From: Flavobacteriaceae bacterium
Lineage (GTDB): Bacteria; Bacteroidota; Bacteroidia; Flavobacteriales; Flavobacteriaceae
Direction of reading: 5' to 3'
DNA length: 37,228 nucleotides
NCBI GenBank assembly: GCA_947446865.1
Contig: CANFHX010000025.1
Location: forward strand, 1-37,228
This document shows, piece by piece, positions 6,205 to 13,984 of the stretch. The notes under the pieces were generated by a model. The model ran no database searches, was not told the DNA's origin, and was given only the letters and a program-made list of their open reading frames with translations. The position numbers and the translations under genes are program-made. The first letter of the stretch is position 1, and each line of letters starts with the position of its first letter.

Positions 6205-8109
6205 ATGAAAAAATTATTTTTTATTATCCTAAGTACTATGAGCATAGCAGCATCGGCGCAACAAGTTTTGTCGCCAGAACTTCTTTGGAAGTTAGGAAGG
6301 GTAACTCCTTTAGGAATTTCTAAAGACGGAAAATTGGTAGTTTATAAAGTGACCATTCCTTCCGTGGAAGAGAACAAATCAAGTTCAAAATTTTATACTA
6401 TGCCTATTTCAGGTGGTTCTGCTTCCGAAGTTAAAGACACTAAAGATTTACTTGCAGACAAAAATGTTTCGGCTGATGGAAAATTTATTGTTTCTACGCA
6501 AGAAGTAAAAACCGAAAAAGTTTTAGGTAAAGATTATTATCCAAATTTAGAAAAATCGGATGTTCAAATTTACAATGGTTTGGATTACCGCCATTGGGAT
6601 ACTTGGAATAATGGTACACACAACCACGTTTTTTATGCCGAAACTAAAGAAGGTGCTACGGCAATAGATATTATGAAAGGCGAAAATTTTGATGCCCCAC
6701 AAAAACCTTTTGGTGGCGATGAAGATTATATTTGGTCACCAGACAGCAAAAGCATTATTTATGTTTGTAAGAAAAAAGAAGGAACTGCCTATGCAATTTC
6801 TACTAATACTAATTTGTATGAATACAATTTAGAAACTAAAACCACCAGAAATTTAACCGAAACCAATTTGGGTTACGACACCAATCCTGCATTTTCACCA
6901 ACTGGCAATTTAACTTGGTTGCAAATGAAACGCGATGGGTATGAAGCCGATAAAAACGATATTATTGTTCGAGTGAATGATAAATTCTATCAAAATCTTA
7001 CTGCTGCTTATGATGGAACTGTGGAAAGTTTCAAATGGAGTAAAGACGGAAAGAAAGTGTATTTTTTATCTCCGGTAGATGGAACCCAACAATTATTTGA
7101 AGTGAATTTTCCTGGGATGACTAAAATGGCAATCACGGTAAAGCAAATAACTTCGGGAGATTTTGACGTTCATGATATTGTAGATATTACTGGCGATACT
7201 GCTATTTTATCTAGAAACGACATGAACCATGCATTGGAAATTTACTCTTGTAATTTAAAGAAAAATACTTGGACGCAATTGACTACAGTGAATACTGTAA
7301 CCTATGCAACTCTTTCGTTACCTAAATACGAAAGAAGATACGTTACCACTACCGATGGCAAAAAAATGTTGGTTTGGGTAATTTTACCTCCCAATTTTGA
7401 TGCTACTAAAAAATACCCAACGCTATTATATTGCCAAGGTGGACCACAAAGTCCGTTGACGCAGTTTTATTCGTTCCGTTGGAATTTTTCTTTAATGGCC
7501 TCACAAGGATATATTGTAGTGGCGCCAAACCGTCGTGGAATGTACGGTCATGGGCAAGAATGGAACGAACAAATCTCTAAAGATTGGGGTGGTCAAGTAA
7601 TGGACGATTACCTATCTGCAATTGATGACGTTTCTAAAGAAAGTTATGTAGATAAAAACCGTTTGGGTTGCGTTGGAGCCAGTTATGGAGGGTATTCGGT
7701 ATTTTATTTAGCCGGAATTCACAACAACCGTTTCAAAACCTTTATCGCTCACGATGGGGTTTTCAATACGCAAAGTATGTTTGGAACTACCGAAGAAGTG
7801 TTCTTTAACAACTGGGATTTTGGAGGAGCGTATTGGGAAAAAGATAATAAAGTTGCTCAAAAAAGCTACACTACTTTCAACCCAATTAATTATGTAGATA
7901 AATGGAATACCCCAATCTTGATTTTTCAAGGAGGTATTGACTATAGAGTGCCAATCGGGCAAGGGCAAGAAGCATTTCAGGCAGCGCAATTGCGAGGCAT
8001 TAAAAGTAAATTGGTTTACTTCCCAGAAGAAAACCACTGGGTGCTAAAACCACAAAATGCTATGGTTTGGCAAAGTGAGTTTTACAAATGGTTAAAGGAG
8101 ACTTTATAG
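6205..8109 (+). CDS. Secreted S9-family prolyl oligopeptidase-type peptidase
   Basis: 634 residues. A signal peptide (MKKLFFIILSTMSIAASAQQ) is followed by a WD40-like beta-propeller (about 25-380) with repeated SPDSKSIIY/SKDGKKVYF blades, then an alpha/beta hydrolase domain. The catalytic triad is readable: Ser493 in GASYGGY, Asp579 in QGGIDYRVP and His611 in ENHW. S9B/S9C enzymes (DPP4, acylaminoacyl peptidase type) release short N-terminal pieces from peptides that pass the propeller. In flavobacteria they act in the periplasm to recover amino acids. Exact specificity cannot be read from sequence. It stands alone with a strong terminator 6 nt after the stop. Confidence 0.92.
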   Translation: MKKLFFIILSTMSIAASAQQVLSPELLWKLGRVTPLGISKDGKLVVYKVTIPSVEENKSSSKFYTMPISGGSASEVKDTKDLLADKNVSADGKFIVSTQEVKTEKVLGKDYYPNLEKSDVQIYNGLDYRHWDTWNNGTHNHVFYAETKEGATAIDIMKGENFDAPQKPFGGDEDYIWSPDSKSIIYVCKKKEGTAYAISTNTNLYEYNLETKTTRNLTETNLGYDTNPAFSPTGNLTWLQMKRDGYEADKNDIIVRVNDKFYQNLTAAYDGTVESFKWSKDGKKVYFLSPVDGTQQLFEVNFPGMTKMAITVKQITSGDFDVHDIVDITGDTAILSRNDMNHALEIYSCNLKKNTWTQLTTVNTVTYATLSLPKYERRYVTTTDGKKMLVWVILPPNFDATKKYPTLLYCQGGPQSPLTQFYSFRWNFSLMASQGYIVVAPNRRGMYGHGQEWNEQISKDWGGQVMDDYLSAIDDVSKESYVDKNRLGCVGASYGGYSVFYLAGIHNNRFKTFIAHDGVFNTQSMFGTTEEVFFNNWDFGGAYWEKDNKVAQKSYTTFNPINYVDKWNTPILIFQGGIDYRVPIGQGQEAFQAAQLRGIKSKLVYFPEENHWVLKPQNAMVWQSEFYKWLKETL

Positions 8110-8115
8110 ATAAAG

Positions 8116-8150
8116 AAAAGCCCGATTTTCAATATGAAAATCGGGCTTTT
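8116..8150. terminator. Bidirectional terminator between S9 peptidase and OMP gene
   Basis: A perfect 15-bp stem, AAAAGCCCGATTTTC / GAAAATCGGGCTTTT, with loop AATAT. A runs and T runs on both sides serve both convergent genes. Confidence 0.92.
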
Positions 8151-8169
8151 AATTTATTTAGCATTGTAA

Positions 8170-8901
8170 TTAGTTACCAAAACCAATTCTTAAACCTAAT
8201 TGAAAATTTGGTTTGGATTCTGTTAAAGAAGTTGTTAATAATTTACTGTCATAGCTGCTAGTACTATTGTTATAGGAAGATTCAATTTTACTGGTTTCTG
8301 TTTTTATACTCGCAAAACCAATTCCGAAAAAGCTTTCAAAAGTTACATTAGAATCTTCAAAAATTTGTTTTCCGATAATTAACGAAATTCCGGTCTTTGA
8401 TTTTGAATCTTTCAATCCATTTATCAAATTAGCCCCATCTCCTGTAACGTCATAATCTCTATTCATTGTTTTAGAAAATACTTGAATTCCAAAATTCCAG
8501 CCTTCAATTGCATCATAGTCAGCGGATGGATAAAATTTTACAGCAGCTCTAAAAGCAGTACCCATAGCTGCTTTAGTGTTAGTATCTCCTCCATCAAGTG
8601 TAAAATCATTCGGAATATAAGCATACGTTACCCCTGCAGAAGCTTCCACACTAAATTTTGGTGCGAAACGGTATTCCCCAATTAATGGAAATTCTCCAGA
8701 AGCAATTCCGAAAACATCCGTTTTAACCGCCCATTTGTAAGAATTGTCTTTAGAACTTTTCCCTGATGAACTGCTTATACCTCCGGGAGTATAAACTTTA
8801 ATTCTAGAAGGCTCTTCTTTAGCAGGAGTGGTAGTTTTAACCTGTGCATAGTTTAAAATTGAAAAGAATAGTGCGGAAATTAAGATGAAATTTTTTCTCA
8901 T
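8170..8901 (-). CDS. Outer-membrane beta-barrel protein, 243 aa
   Basis: A signal peptide (MRKNFILISALFFSILNYAQ) is followed by a Ser/Lys-rich linker and, from about residue 55, alternating amphipathic strands (AVKTDVFGIASGEFPLIGEYRFAPKFSVEASAGVTY...). It ends in FQLGLRIGFGN. This is the layout of small porin-like or OmpW/PorT-like barrels with 8-10 strands. The region around residues 100-130 (AMGTAFRAAVKFYPS) resembles DUF3575-type barrels. No function can be assigned. It converges on the S9 peptidase and is divergent from the secreted protein at 8964. Confidence 0.75.
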   Translation of the reverse strand: MRKNFILISALFFSILNYAQVKTTTPAKEEPSRIKVYTPGGISSSSGKSSKDNSYKWAVKTDVFGIASGEFPLIGEYRFAPKFSVEASAGVTYAYIPNDFTLDGGDTNTKAAMGTAFRAAVKFYPSADYDAIEGWNFGIQVFSKTMNRDYDVTGDGANLINGLKDSKSKTGISLIIGKQIFEDSNVTFESFFGIGFASIKTETSKIESSYNNSTSSYDSKLLTTSLTESKPNFQLGLRIGFGN

Positions 8902-8915
8902 GATTGAATATTTAA

Positions 8916-8945
8916 TTGTTTTTGTGCAAAAATAATTTAATTTTA
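8916..8945 (+). promoter_or_regulatory. Promoter TTG-N19-TAATTTTA
   Basis: TTG at 8916-8918, exactly 19 nt, then TAATTTTA at 8938-8945, close to the Bacteroidetes consensus. Transcription should begin near 8952, just upstream of the ATG at 8964. This rules out a start at the TTG of 8916. Confidence 0.65.
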
Positions 8946-8963
8946 CAAAAAATTAACAAAAAC

Positions 8964-10457
8964 ATGAAATATTTAAAAATTATTTTACTGCTTGCTACTA
9001 TTAGCTTAAGCGCTCAAAATGTGGAACTTAAGTGGGCCGAAAGAATTAAAACAAAAGGGAATGTCTCCATCCTTGGCGGAAAAGGCGGAAGGTACTACAC
9101 TATTCATCAAGATAGTGACGACCATTTAATTGGTAGAGAGTACGATAAAAATCTAAATTTTAAAGCCGAAAAAGAAATTTCTTTTAATATTGATGCTAAA
9201 CGTTACGCTTATATGGGAGCTTATTTTGTTAAAGATAAAATAGTTCATTTTGTTAAAGAAAACGACAGAAAAGCAGATAAAAATTTTCTAATTGGTGCTT
9301 TCACCGACATGAGCTTAAAAACAAGTGATAAAACATTAATTCTTGACGAAGCAGATGAAGACGCTTTAAACTTTGGTTTGCGTAATATTTCACCCGATTC
9401 AACAAAAGTAGTAGTATATAACGAATTAAAAGGTAGAAAAAAAGACCCAAGCACTTTAAACTTTAAAGTGTATAATTCAGCTTTTACCGATGTAATCTTA
9501 GATAAAACAGCACAATTACCTATAAAAGCTTCTAAATTTACTACCGAAAGTGTAAACGTAGACAATCTAGGAAATGTTTACGTTTTAGCTAAAGTATATA
9601 AAGATAAAGAGGAAAAAGTAAAAGGGCAAAGCGATTTTTATTTTAAACTAATAGTTTTCAATAAAGAAGATAAGGCCAAAGAATTTGACTTTGATTATCC
9701 CGAAAAAGAAATCGAATCTATTGATGTTATTCCTGGAGAAAACAACACTATGGTTTGCACTGGATTCTTAAAAATATTAAACAGTGGTTTCTTCGGAAAA
9801 GGAAAGAAAACTTTAATTTCAGACGAAATGTTTTCTGCTAATATTGATTGTTCTACACTTACTTTAAAATCTTCTAAGAAATATGAATTGGAAGGTCTTT
9901 ATCCTGAAAAACCAAAAAAAGCAGAAGATTACGTTCCTTATAAAGTAAGAAATATTTTTCAAAGAAAAGATGGTGGTTCTATTGTAGTTGCAGAACAATA
10001 TAAATTGGTAGTGGTAACTAGAAGCACTCAATATGGAACAACCACTTCGTACTACTATTATTTCTGTGATGTTGCGGTGATAAACATCAACAGCAAATCG
10101 GAAGTAGAATCGGTTTCTAAAATGCCTAAATACCAAATGAATGCTGGTAATCCTTCTATCCTTTCTACTTATTATAACGGTACCGTTTATATTGTTTATG
10201 AAGATTTGGAGAAAAATGCAGATGCCGAAGGAGATAAGGATACTAAAAGAAGTACTAAATCTTTGTTCTCTTCAAGTTCTAGAAACGCTTTGTTTTTAAT
10301 GACTGTTGCTCCAAGTGGAGAAATGAAAAAAGAAGTTATTTATTCGTATAAAGAAAGCAAAATCCGTCCTCGTATTTTAACTAGTATGGTTGCTACTAAA
10401 AACGAAATTATTTTAAATGCAGACGATCAAATTGGAGTATTGAAAATCTCCAAATAG
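8964..10457 (+). CDS. Secreted protein of unknown function, 497 aa
   Basis: A signal peptide (MKYLKIILLLATISLSAQ) is followed by about 480 residues of alternating beta strands and charged turns without cysteine-rich or catalytic motifs I recognise. Repeated stretches such as GNVYVLAKVYKD, NTMVCTGFLK and GTVYIVYEDLEKN have the rhythm of a beta-propeller, but no family signature is certain. It contains a low-complexity Lys-rich segment near residues 315-330 and a Tyr run (TTSYYYYF). Start 8964 was chosen because the frame upstream overlaps the promoter. Location is probably periplasm or outer membrane; function unknown. Confidence 0.7.
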   Translation: MKYLKIILLLATISLSAQNVELKWAERIKTKGNVSILGGKGGRYYTIHQDSDDHLIGREYDKNLNFKAEKEISFNIDAKRYAYMGAYFVKDKIVHFVKENDRKADKNFLIGAFTDMSLKTSDKTLILDEADEDALNFGLRNISPDSTKVVVYNELKGRKKDPSTLNFKVYNSAFTDVILDKTAQLPIKASKFTTESVNVDNLGNVYVLAKVYKDKEEKVKGQSDFYFKLIVFNKEDKAKEFDFDYPEKEIESIDVIPGENNTMVCTGFLKILNSGFFGKGKKTLISDEMFSANIDCSTLTLKSSKKYELEGLYPEKPKKAEDYVPYKVRNIFQRKDGGSIVVAEQYKLVVVTRSTQYGTTTSYYYYFCDVAVININSKSEVESVSKMPKYQMNAGNPSILSTYYNGTVYIVYEDLEKNADAEGDKDTKRSTKSLFSSSSRNALFLMTVAPSGEMKKEVIYSYKESKIRPRILTSMVATKNEIILNADDQIGVLKISK

Positions 10458-10476
10458 TAGTTTCTTAAAAGAATTA

Positions 10477-10510
10477 AAAGCCCCGAATTTCAATAGAAAT
10501 TCGGGGCTTT
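10477..10510. terminator. Bidirectional terminator between secreted protein gene and ahcY
   Basis: Stem AAAGCCCCGAATTT / AAATTCGGGGCTTT (14 bp) with a 6-nt loop and flanking A/T runs. It serves both convergent genes. Confidence 0.92.
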
Positions 10511-10540
10511 ATCTTAATACTTAATACTGAAATCTTAATA

Positions 10541-11857
10541 CTAATATCTGTAGTATTCTGGTTTGAAAGGACCTTCCACTGGTACACCAATATAATCGGC
10601 TTGGTCTACACGTAAAGTTTCCAATTCAACTCCTAATTTAGCTAAGTGTAACATTGCCACTTTTTCATCTAAATGTTTAGGCAACATATAAACGTCATTG
10701 TTGTAAGCAGCACTGTTTTTCCATAACTCAATTTGCGCCAAAGTTTGGTTGGTAAAGGAATTACTCATTACAAAACTTGGGTGACCTGTAGCACAACCTA
10801 AGTTTACTAAACGACCTTCCGCCAAGATGATGATATCATTTCCATTTACATTGTAAATATCTACTTGAGGTTTTACTTCATTTTTAGTATGACCAAAATT
10901 ACCATTCAACCACGCCATGTCAATTTCGTTATCGAAGTGACCGATGTTACAAACAACCGTTTTGTCTTTCATTTTTTCAAAATGAGAACCCAAAACAATA
11001 TCTTTATTTCCAGTAGTAGTAATGATAATATCTGCAGTTGCAATAACCGTGTCCAATTTTTTAACTTCAAATCCGTCCATAGCAGCTTGAAGCGCGCAGA
11101 TAGGATCAATTTCAGTTACTGTCACAATAGAACCTGCACCTCTAAAAGAAGCAGCAGTACCTTTTCCAACATCACCATATCCACAAACGATTACTCTTTT
11201 TCCAGCCAACATTAAGTCGGTAGCTCTACGAACCGCATCTACAGCCGATTCTTTACAACCGTATTTATTGTCAAATTTCGATTTAGTAACCGAGTCATTC
11301 ACATTAATTGCAGGCATTGGTAACGTTCCCGCTTTTACTCTTTCGTATAATCTATGAACTCCTGTTGTAGTTTCTTCAGATAAACCTTTGATTCCAGCAA
11401 CTAAGTGTGGGTAACGGTCAATAACCATATTGGTTAAATCGCCTCCATCATCCAAAATCATGTTTAATGGTTTTCTATCTTCACCAAAGAATAAAGTTTG
11501 CTCAATACACCAATCAAAATCAGGTTCGTTTAAACCTTTCCAAGCATAAACTTGAATTCCAGCAGCAGCAATAGCAGCAGCAGCTTGATCTTGCGTAGAG
11601 AAAATATTACAAGAAGACCAAGTAACTTCTGCACCAAGAGCGATTAAAGTTTCAATTAAAACAGCAGTTTGAATAGTCATGTGCAAACAACCTGCAATAC
11701 GAGCACCTGCAAGAGGTTGTTCGTTTTTGTATTCAGCTCTTAAAGCCATTAAACCAGGCATTTCTGCTTCGGCCAATTCAATTTCTTTTCTTCCCCAAGC
11801 TGCAAGCGAAATATCTTTCACTTTAAAAGCTACATAAGGTAACGTTTGTGTACTCAT
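10541..11857 (-). CDS. ahcY: S-adenosylhomocysteine hydrolase AhcY
   Basis: 438 residues, standard length. The enzyme hydrolyses S-adenosylhomocysteine to adenosine and homocysteine in the activated methyl cycle, using tightly bound NAD. Visible hallmarks are the substrate loop [16 protein letters not shown] (57-72), [13 protein letters not shown] (83-95), [17 protein letters not shown] (186-201), the Rossmann motif [11 protein letters not shown] (225-235) and the C-terminal KPEYYRY that completes the neighbouring subunit's NAD site. It is monocistronic, with a TAATTTTG promoter box at 11898-11891 and a terminator shared with the convergent gene. Confidence 0.97.
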   Translation of the reverse strand: MSTQTLPYVAFKVKDISLAAWGRKEIELAEAEMPGLMALRAEYKNEQPLAGARIAGCLHMTIQTAVLIETLIALGAEVTWSSCNIFSTQDQAAAAIAAAGIQVYAWKGLNEPDFDWCIEQTLFFGEDRKPLNMILDDGGDLTNMVIDRYPHLVAGIKGLSEETTTGVHRLYERVKAGTLPMPAINVNDSVTKSKFDNKYGCKESAVDAVRRATDLMLAGKRVIVCGYGDVGKGTAASFRGAGSIVTVTEIDPICALQAAMDGFEVKKLDTVIATADIIITTTGNKDIVLGSHFEKMKDKTVVCNIGHFDNEIDMAWLNGNFGHTKNEVKPQVDIYNVNGNDIIILAEGRLVNLGCATGHPSFVMSNSFTNQTLAQIELWKNSAAYNNDVYMLPKHLDEKVAMLHLAKLGVELETLRVDQADYIGVPVEGPFKPEYYRY

Positions 11858-11890
11858 CTATTATGTATATTTGTTTTTTTAATTTGGTCG

Positions 11891-11898
11891 CAAAATTA
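11891..11898 (-). promoter_or_regulatory. -7 box TAATTTTG of ahcY
   Basis: A perfect TAnnTTTG on the minus strand, 33 nt upstream of the ahcY ATG. No riboswitch-like structure was noticed in the short leader. Confidence 0.6.
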
Positions 11899-11984
11899 CA
11901 ACATAGGTTTTGAATTTAATAATTTATTTTCAAATTTGTGAAATGTTTATGTTCTTAAGCCTCTGTAAAACAATAAAATACTAA

Positions 11985-12614
11985 ATGCCATTATATAAAG
12001 AGATTATACTAAAAGATAACGCTAAACTCTATCTCTGGAAAATTACCGAAGACATTGAGGAGTTACATCGTGCAGTAAAATTAAATAACTCCTCCCAAAA
12101 CAGGGTAGATGCTATGAAATCGGTTAGCCATCAAAAAGGATTTCTAGCTGTTAGAATGCTCTTGCAACATGTTGGTTATACAGATTTTGACTTGTATTAT
12201 GACGCTTTCGGAAAACCGCATTTAACGGATGGGAGGTGCATCTCTATTTCGCATTCCCATACTTTTTCAGCAATTGCAATAAGTGACCAGCCAATTGGAT
12301 TGGATGTAGAACAAGTAAAAGAAAAAATACTCAAAATTGCATCTCGATTTATGGATGTTTCCCATTTAAATAATTTATCCGAAATCGAAAAAAGGATAAA
12401 AGCCACCGTTATTTGGGGAATAAAAGAAAGCATTTTTAAAATAAAAAACATAGAAGGTATTAGCTTTCGAAATCATATTTTTGAGGAAGATTTCTCATTT
12501 GAAGATAAAAAAGCATCCGCAATATTAAAGCACGAAAATAAAGAAGAAAACTTCGATATTCTATTTGATTCATTAGAAGATTATATCTTTGTTTGCGCTT
12601 TTGAAAAACAATAA
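11985..12614 (+). CDS. 4'-phosphopantetheinyl transferase (Sfp-like)
   Basis: 209 residues. The enzyme transfers the 4'-phosphopantetheine arm of coenzyme A onto a serine of carrier proteins. Family motifs are all present: GKPHL (76-80), the SISHSH motif (87-92), the magnesium-binding IGLDVEQ (104-110, Asp107 and Glu109) and WGIKESIFK (144-152, with the conserved Trp, Lys and Glu). Length fits Sfp-type rather than the shorter AcpS enzymes, so it may serve both fatty-acid ACP and secondary-metabolite carriers. An ACP gene lies at the right edge of the window. Its TAATG junction overlaps the next gene by 1 nt, indicating coupled translation. Confidence 0.9.
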   Translation: MPLYKEIILKDNAKLYLWKITEDIEELHRAVKLNNSSQNRVDAMKSVSHQKGFLAVRMLLQHVGYTDFDLYYDAFGKPHLTDGRCISISHSHTFSAIAISDQPIGLDVEQVKEKILKIASRFMDVSHLNNLSEIEKRIKATVIWGIKESIFKIKNIEGISFRNHIFEEDFSFEDKKASAILKHENKEENFDILFDSLEDYIFVCAFEKQ

Positions 12615-13327
12615 TGGTACATATTTACAACCAAATAGTCTCCGCTAAATTAGCAAACAAAAAACTTTTAGCCATTCTTATCGACCCCGATAAAGTGTTG
12701 ATGGAACACGTTTCTGTATTAATTCAAAAAATTAAGCTTTCGCCAGCTACCCATATTTTAGTTGGTGGGAGTTCGTTTGAAGGTTTACATTTAGACGAAT
12801 TAATTGTAGAATTAAAAACAAAAATTGAATTACCCATTTTACTTTTCCCAGGAAATCCTTCCCAAATTTCGGATAAGGCGGATGGCATTTTATTTCTAAC
12901 CTTACTTTCAGGACGAAACCCCGATTATTTAATAGAACACCAAGTAAATGCGGTGCCCATCTTAAAAAAAACTGCTTTAGAAGTTATTTCTACCGGTTAT
13001 ATTTTAATTGAAAGCGGCAGTGAAACTGCTGTAGAACGGGTAAGTAAAACCAAACCATTAGACAGAACTAATGCTAATTATGTTTTGCAAACGGCTCAAG
13101 CAGGCGAATATATTGGCAACAAATTAATGTATCTCGAAGCAGGTAGTGGCGCAAAATTAGCAGTTCCAACAGAAATGATTGCCTTAGTTTCTCAAAACAT
13201 ACAAATTCCGGTTATTGTTGGTGGCGGCATTCGATCTAAAAAAGAAATTGAAGCTGCTTTTGATGCTGGAGCAGACATGGTAGTAATTGGCACCGCATTT
13301 GAAAACGATAGTAATTTTTTTGATTGA
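12614..13327 (+). CDS. Geranylgeranylglyceryl/heptaprenylglyceryl phosphate synthase family (PcrB-like)
   Basis: 237 residues forming a TIM barrel. LLAILIDPDK (19-28) carries the magnesium-binding Asp, GGSSFEG lies near residue 51, YLEAGSGA (175-182) contacts the glycerol 1-phosphate phosphate, and VIVGGGIRSKKEIEAAFDAGADMVVIGTAFE is the paired phosphate loop. The family joins sn-glycerol-1-phosphate to a long polyprenyl diphosphate, making archaeal-type ether lipid precursors. Flavobacteria carry GGGPS-type members whose cellular product is not settled. It is translationally coupled to the phosphopantetheinyl transferase by a 1-nt overlap. The next gene starts 39 nt later. Confidence 0.88.
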   Translation: MVHIYNQIVSAKLANKKLLAILIDPDKVLMEHVSVLIQKIKLSPATHILVGGSSFEGLHLDELIVELKTKIELPILLFPGNPSQISDKADGILFLTLLSGRNPDYLIEHQVNAVPILKKTALEVISTGYILIESGSETAVERVSKTKPLDRTNANYVLQTAQAGEYIGNKLMYLEAGSGAKLAVPTEMIALVSQNIQIPVIVGGGIRSKKEIEAAFDAGADMVVIGTAFENDSNFFD

Positions 13328-13366
13328 CCCTAAACCTGTAACTTTAAACTTTAAACCCGCAACCTT

Positions 13367-13984
13367 TTGATCGACTTCTTTCTTTCGCAATACAAAACCG
13401 CTTCTACTCTTCAAATTATTTTGGAGTTTTTGGCATTTGTATTTGGTATAGCGAGTGTGTTTTGTGCCAAAAAAGAAAACATTTGGGTCTACCCAACTGG
13501 GTTAATTTCTACCGTGATTACCGTTTATTTATTGTACCAAGCAAGCTATTTTGGCGACATGACGATGAATTTTTACTATTCGATAATGAGTATTTATGGG
13601 TGGTACAAATGGTCTTCCAAAACAAAGCAACCCGAATTAGCAATTACTAGAACTACTACTCGAGAAAAACAGATTGGATTAGGATTATTCATTCTAACCA
13701 TGGGAATAACTTATTTAGTTTATAAATTTTTTCATTATCCCCTTGCAATACCTAATTATATTGATATTTTTACCTCAGGAATATTTTTCACGGGCATGTG
13801 GTACATGGCGTTGAAAAAAATAGAAAATTGGACCTTGTGGATAGTGGGTGATATTATAGCGGTCCCCTTATTTGCTTATAGAGGTCTAGGAATGCTGTCT
13901 TTACAATATTTAATTTTTACAATTTTAGCTGTTTTAGCCTATATAGAATGGAAGAAAATTTTAAACAACAACCTACTGAAGTAA
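13367..13984 (+). CDS. pnuC: PnuC-family vitamin transporter (nicotinamide riboside, possibly thiamine)
   Basis: 205 residues with about seven hydrophobic segments. PnuC hallmarks are visible: KKENIWVYPTGLISTVITVYLL (36-57), YYSIMSIYGWYKW (72-84) and a closing NWTLWIVGDIIAVPLFAYRGLGMLSLQYLIF segment. PnuC carriers let unphosphorylated vitamins diffuse in, trapped by a cytosolic kinase. The adjacent nicotinamide riboside kinase-like domain favours NR. The TPP riboswitch and receptor 2.8 kb downstream leave the thiamine variant PnuT possible. The start is a TTG (13367), since no ATG or GTG precedes the first membrane segment. The last 37 nt overlap the next gene. Confidence 0.88.
   Translation: MIDFFLSQYKTASTLQIILEFLAFVFGIASVFCAKKENIWVYPTGLISTVITVYLLYQASYFGDMTMNFYYSIMSIYGWYKWSSKTKQPELAITRTTTREKQIGLGLFILTMGITYLVYKFFHYPLAIPNYIDIFTSGIFFTGMWYMALKKIENWTLWIVGDIIAVPLFAYRGLGMLSLQYLIFTILAVLAYIEWKKILNNNLLK

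Noticed and set aside
8916..8963. Upstream start of the secreted protein
   Set aside because: The TTG is the -33 element of the promoter. The signal peptide begins at 8964.
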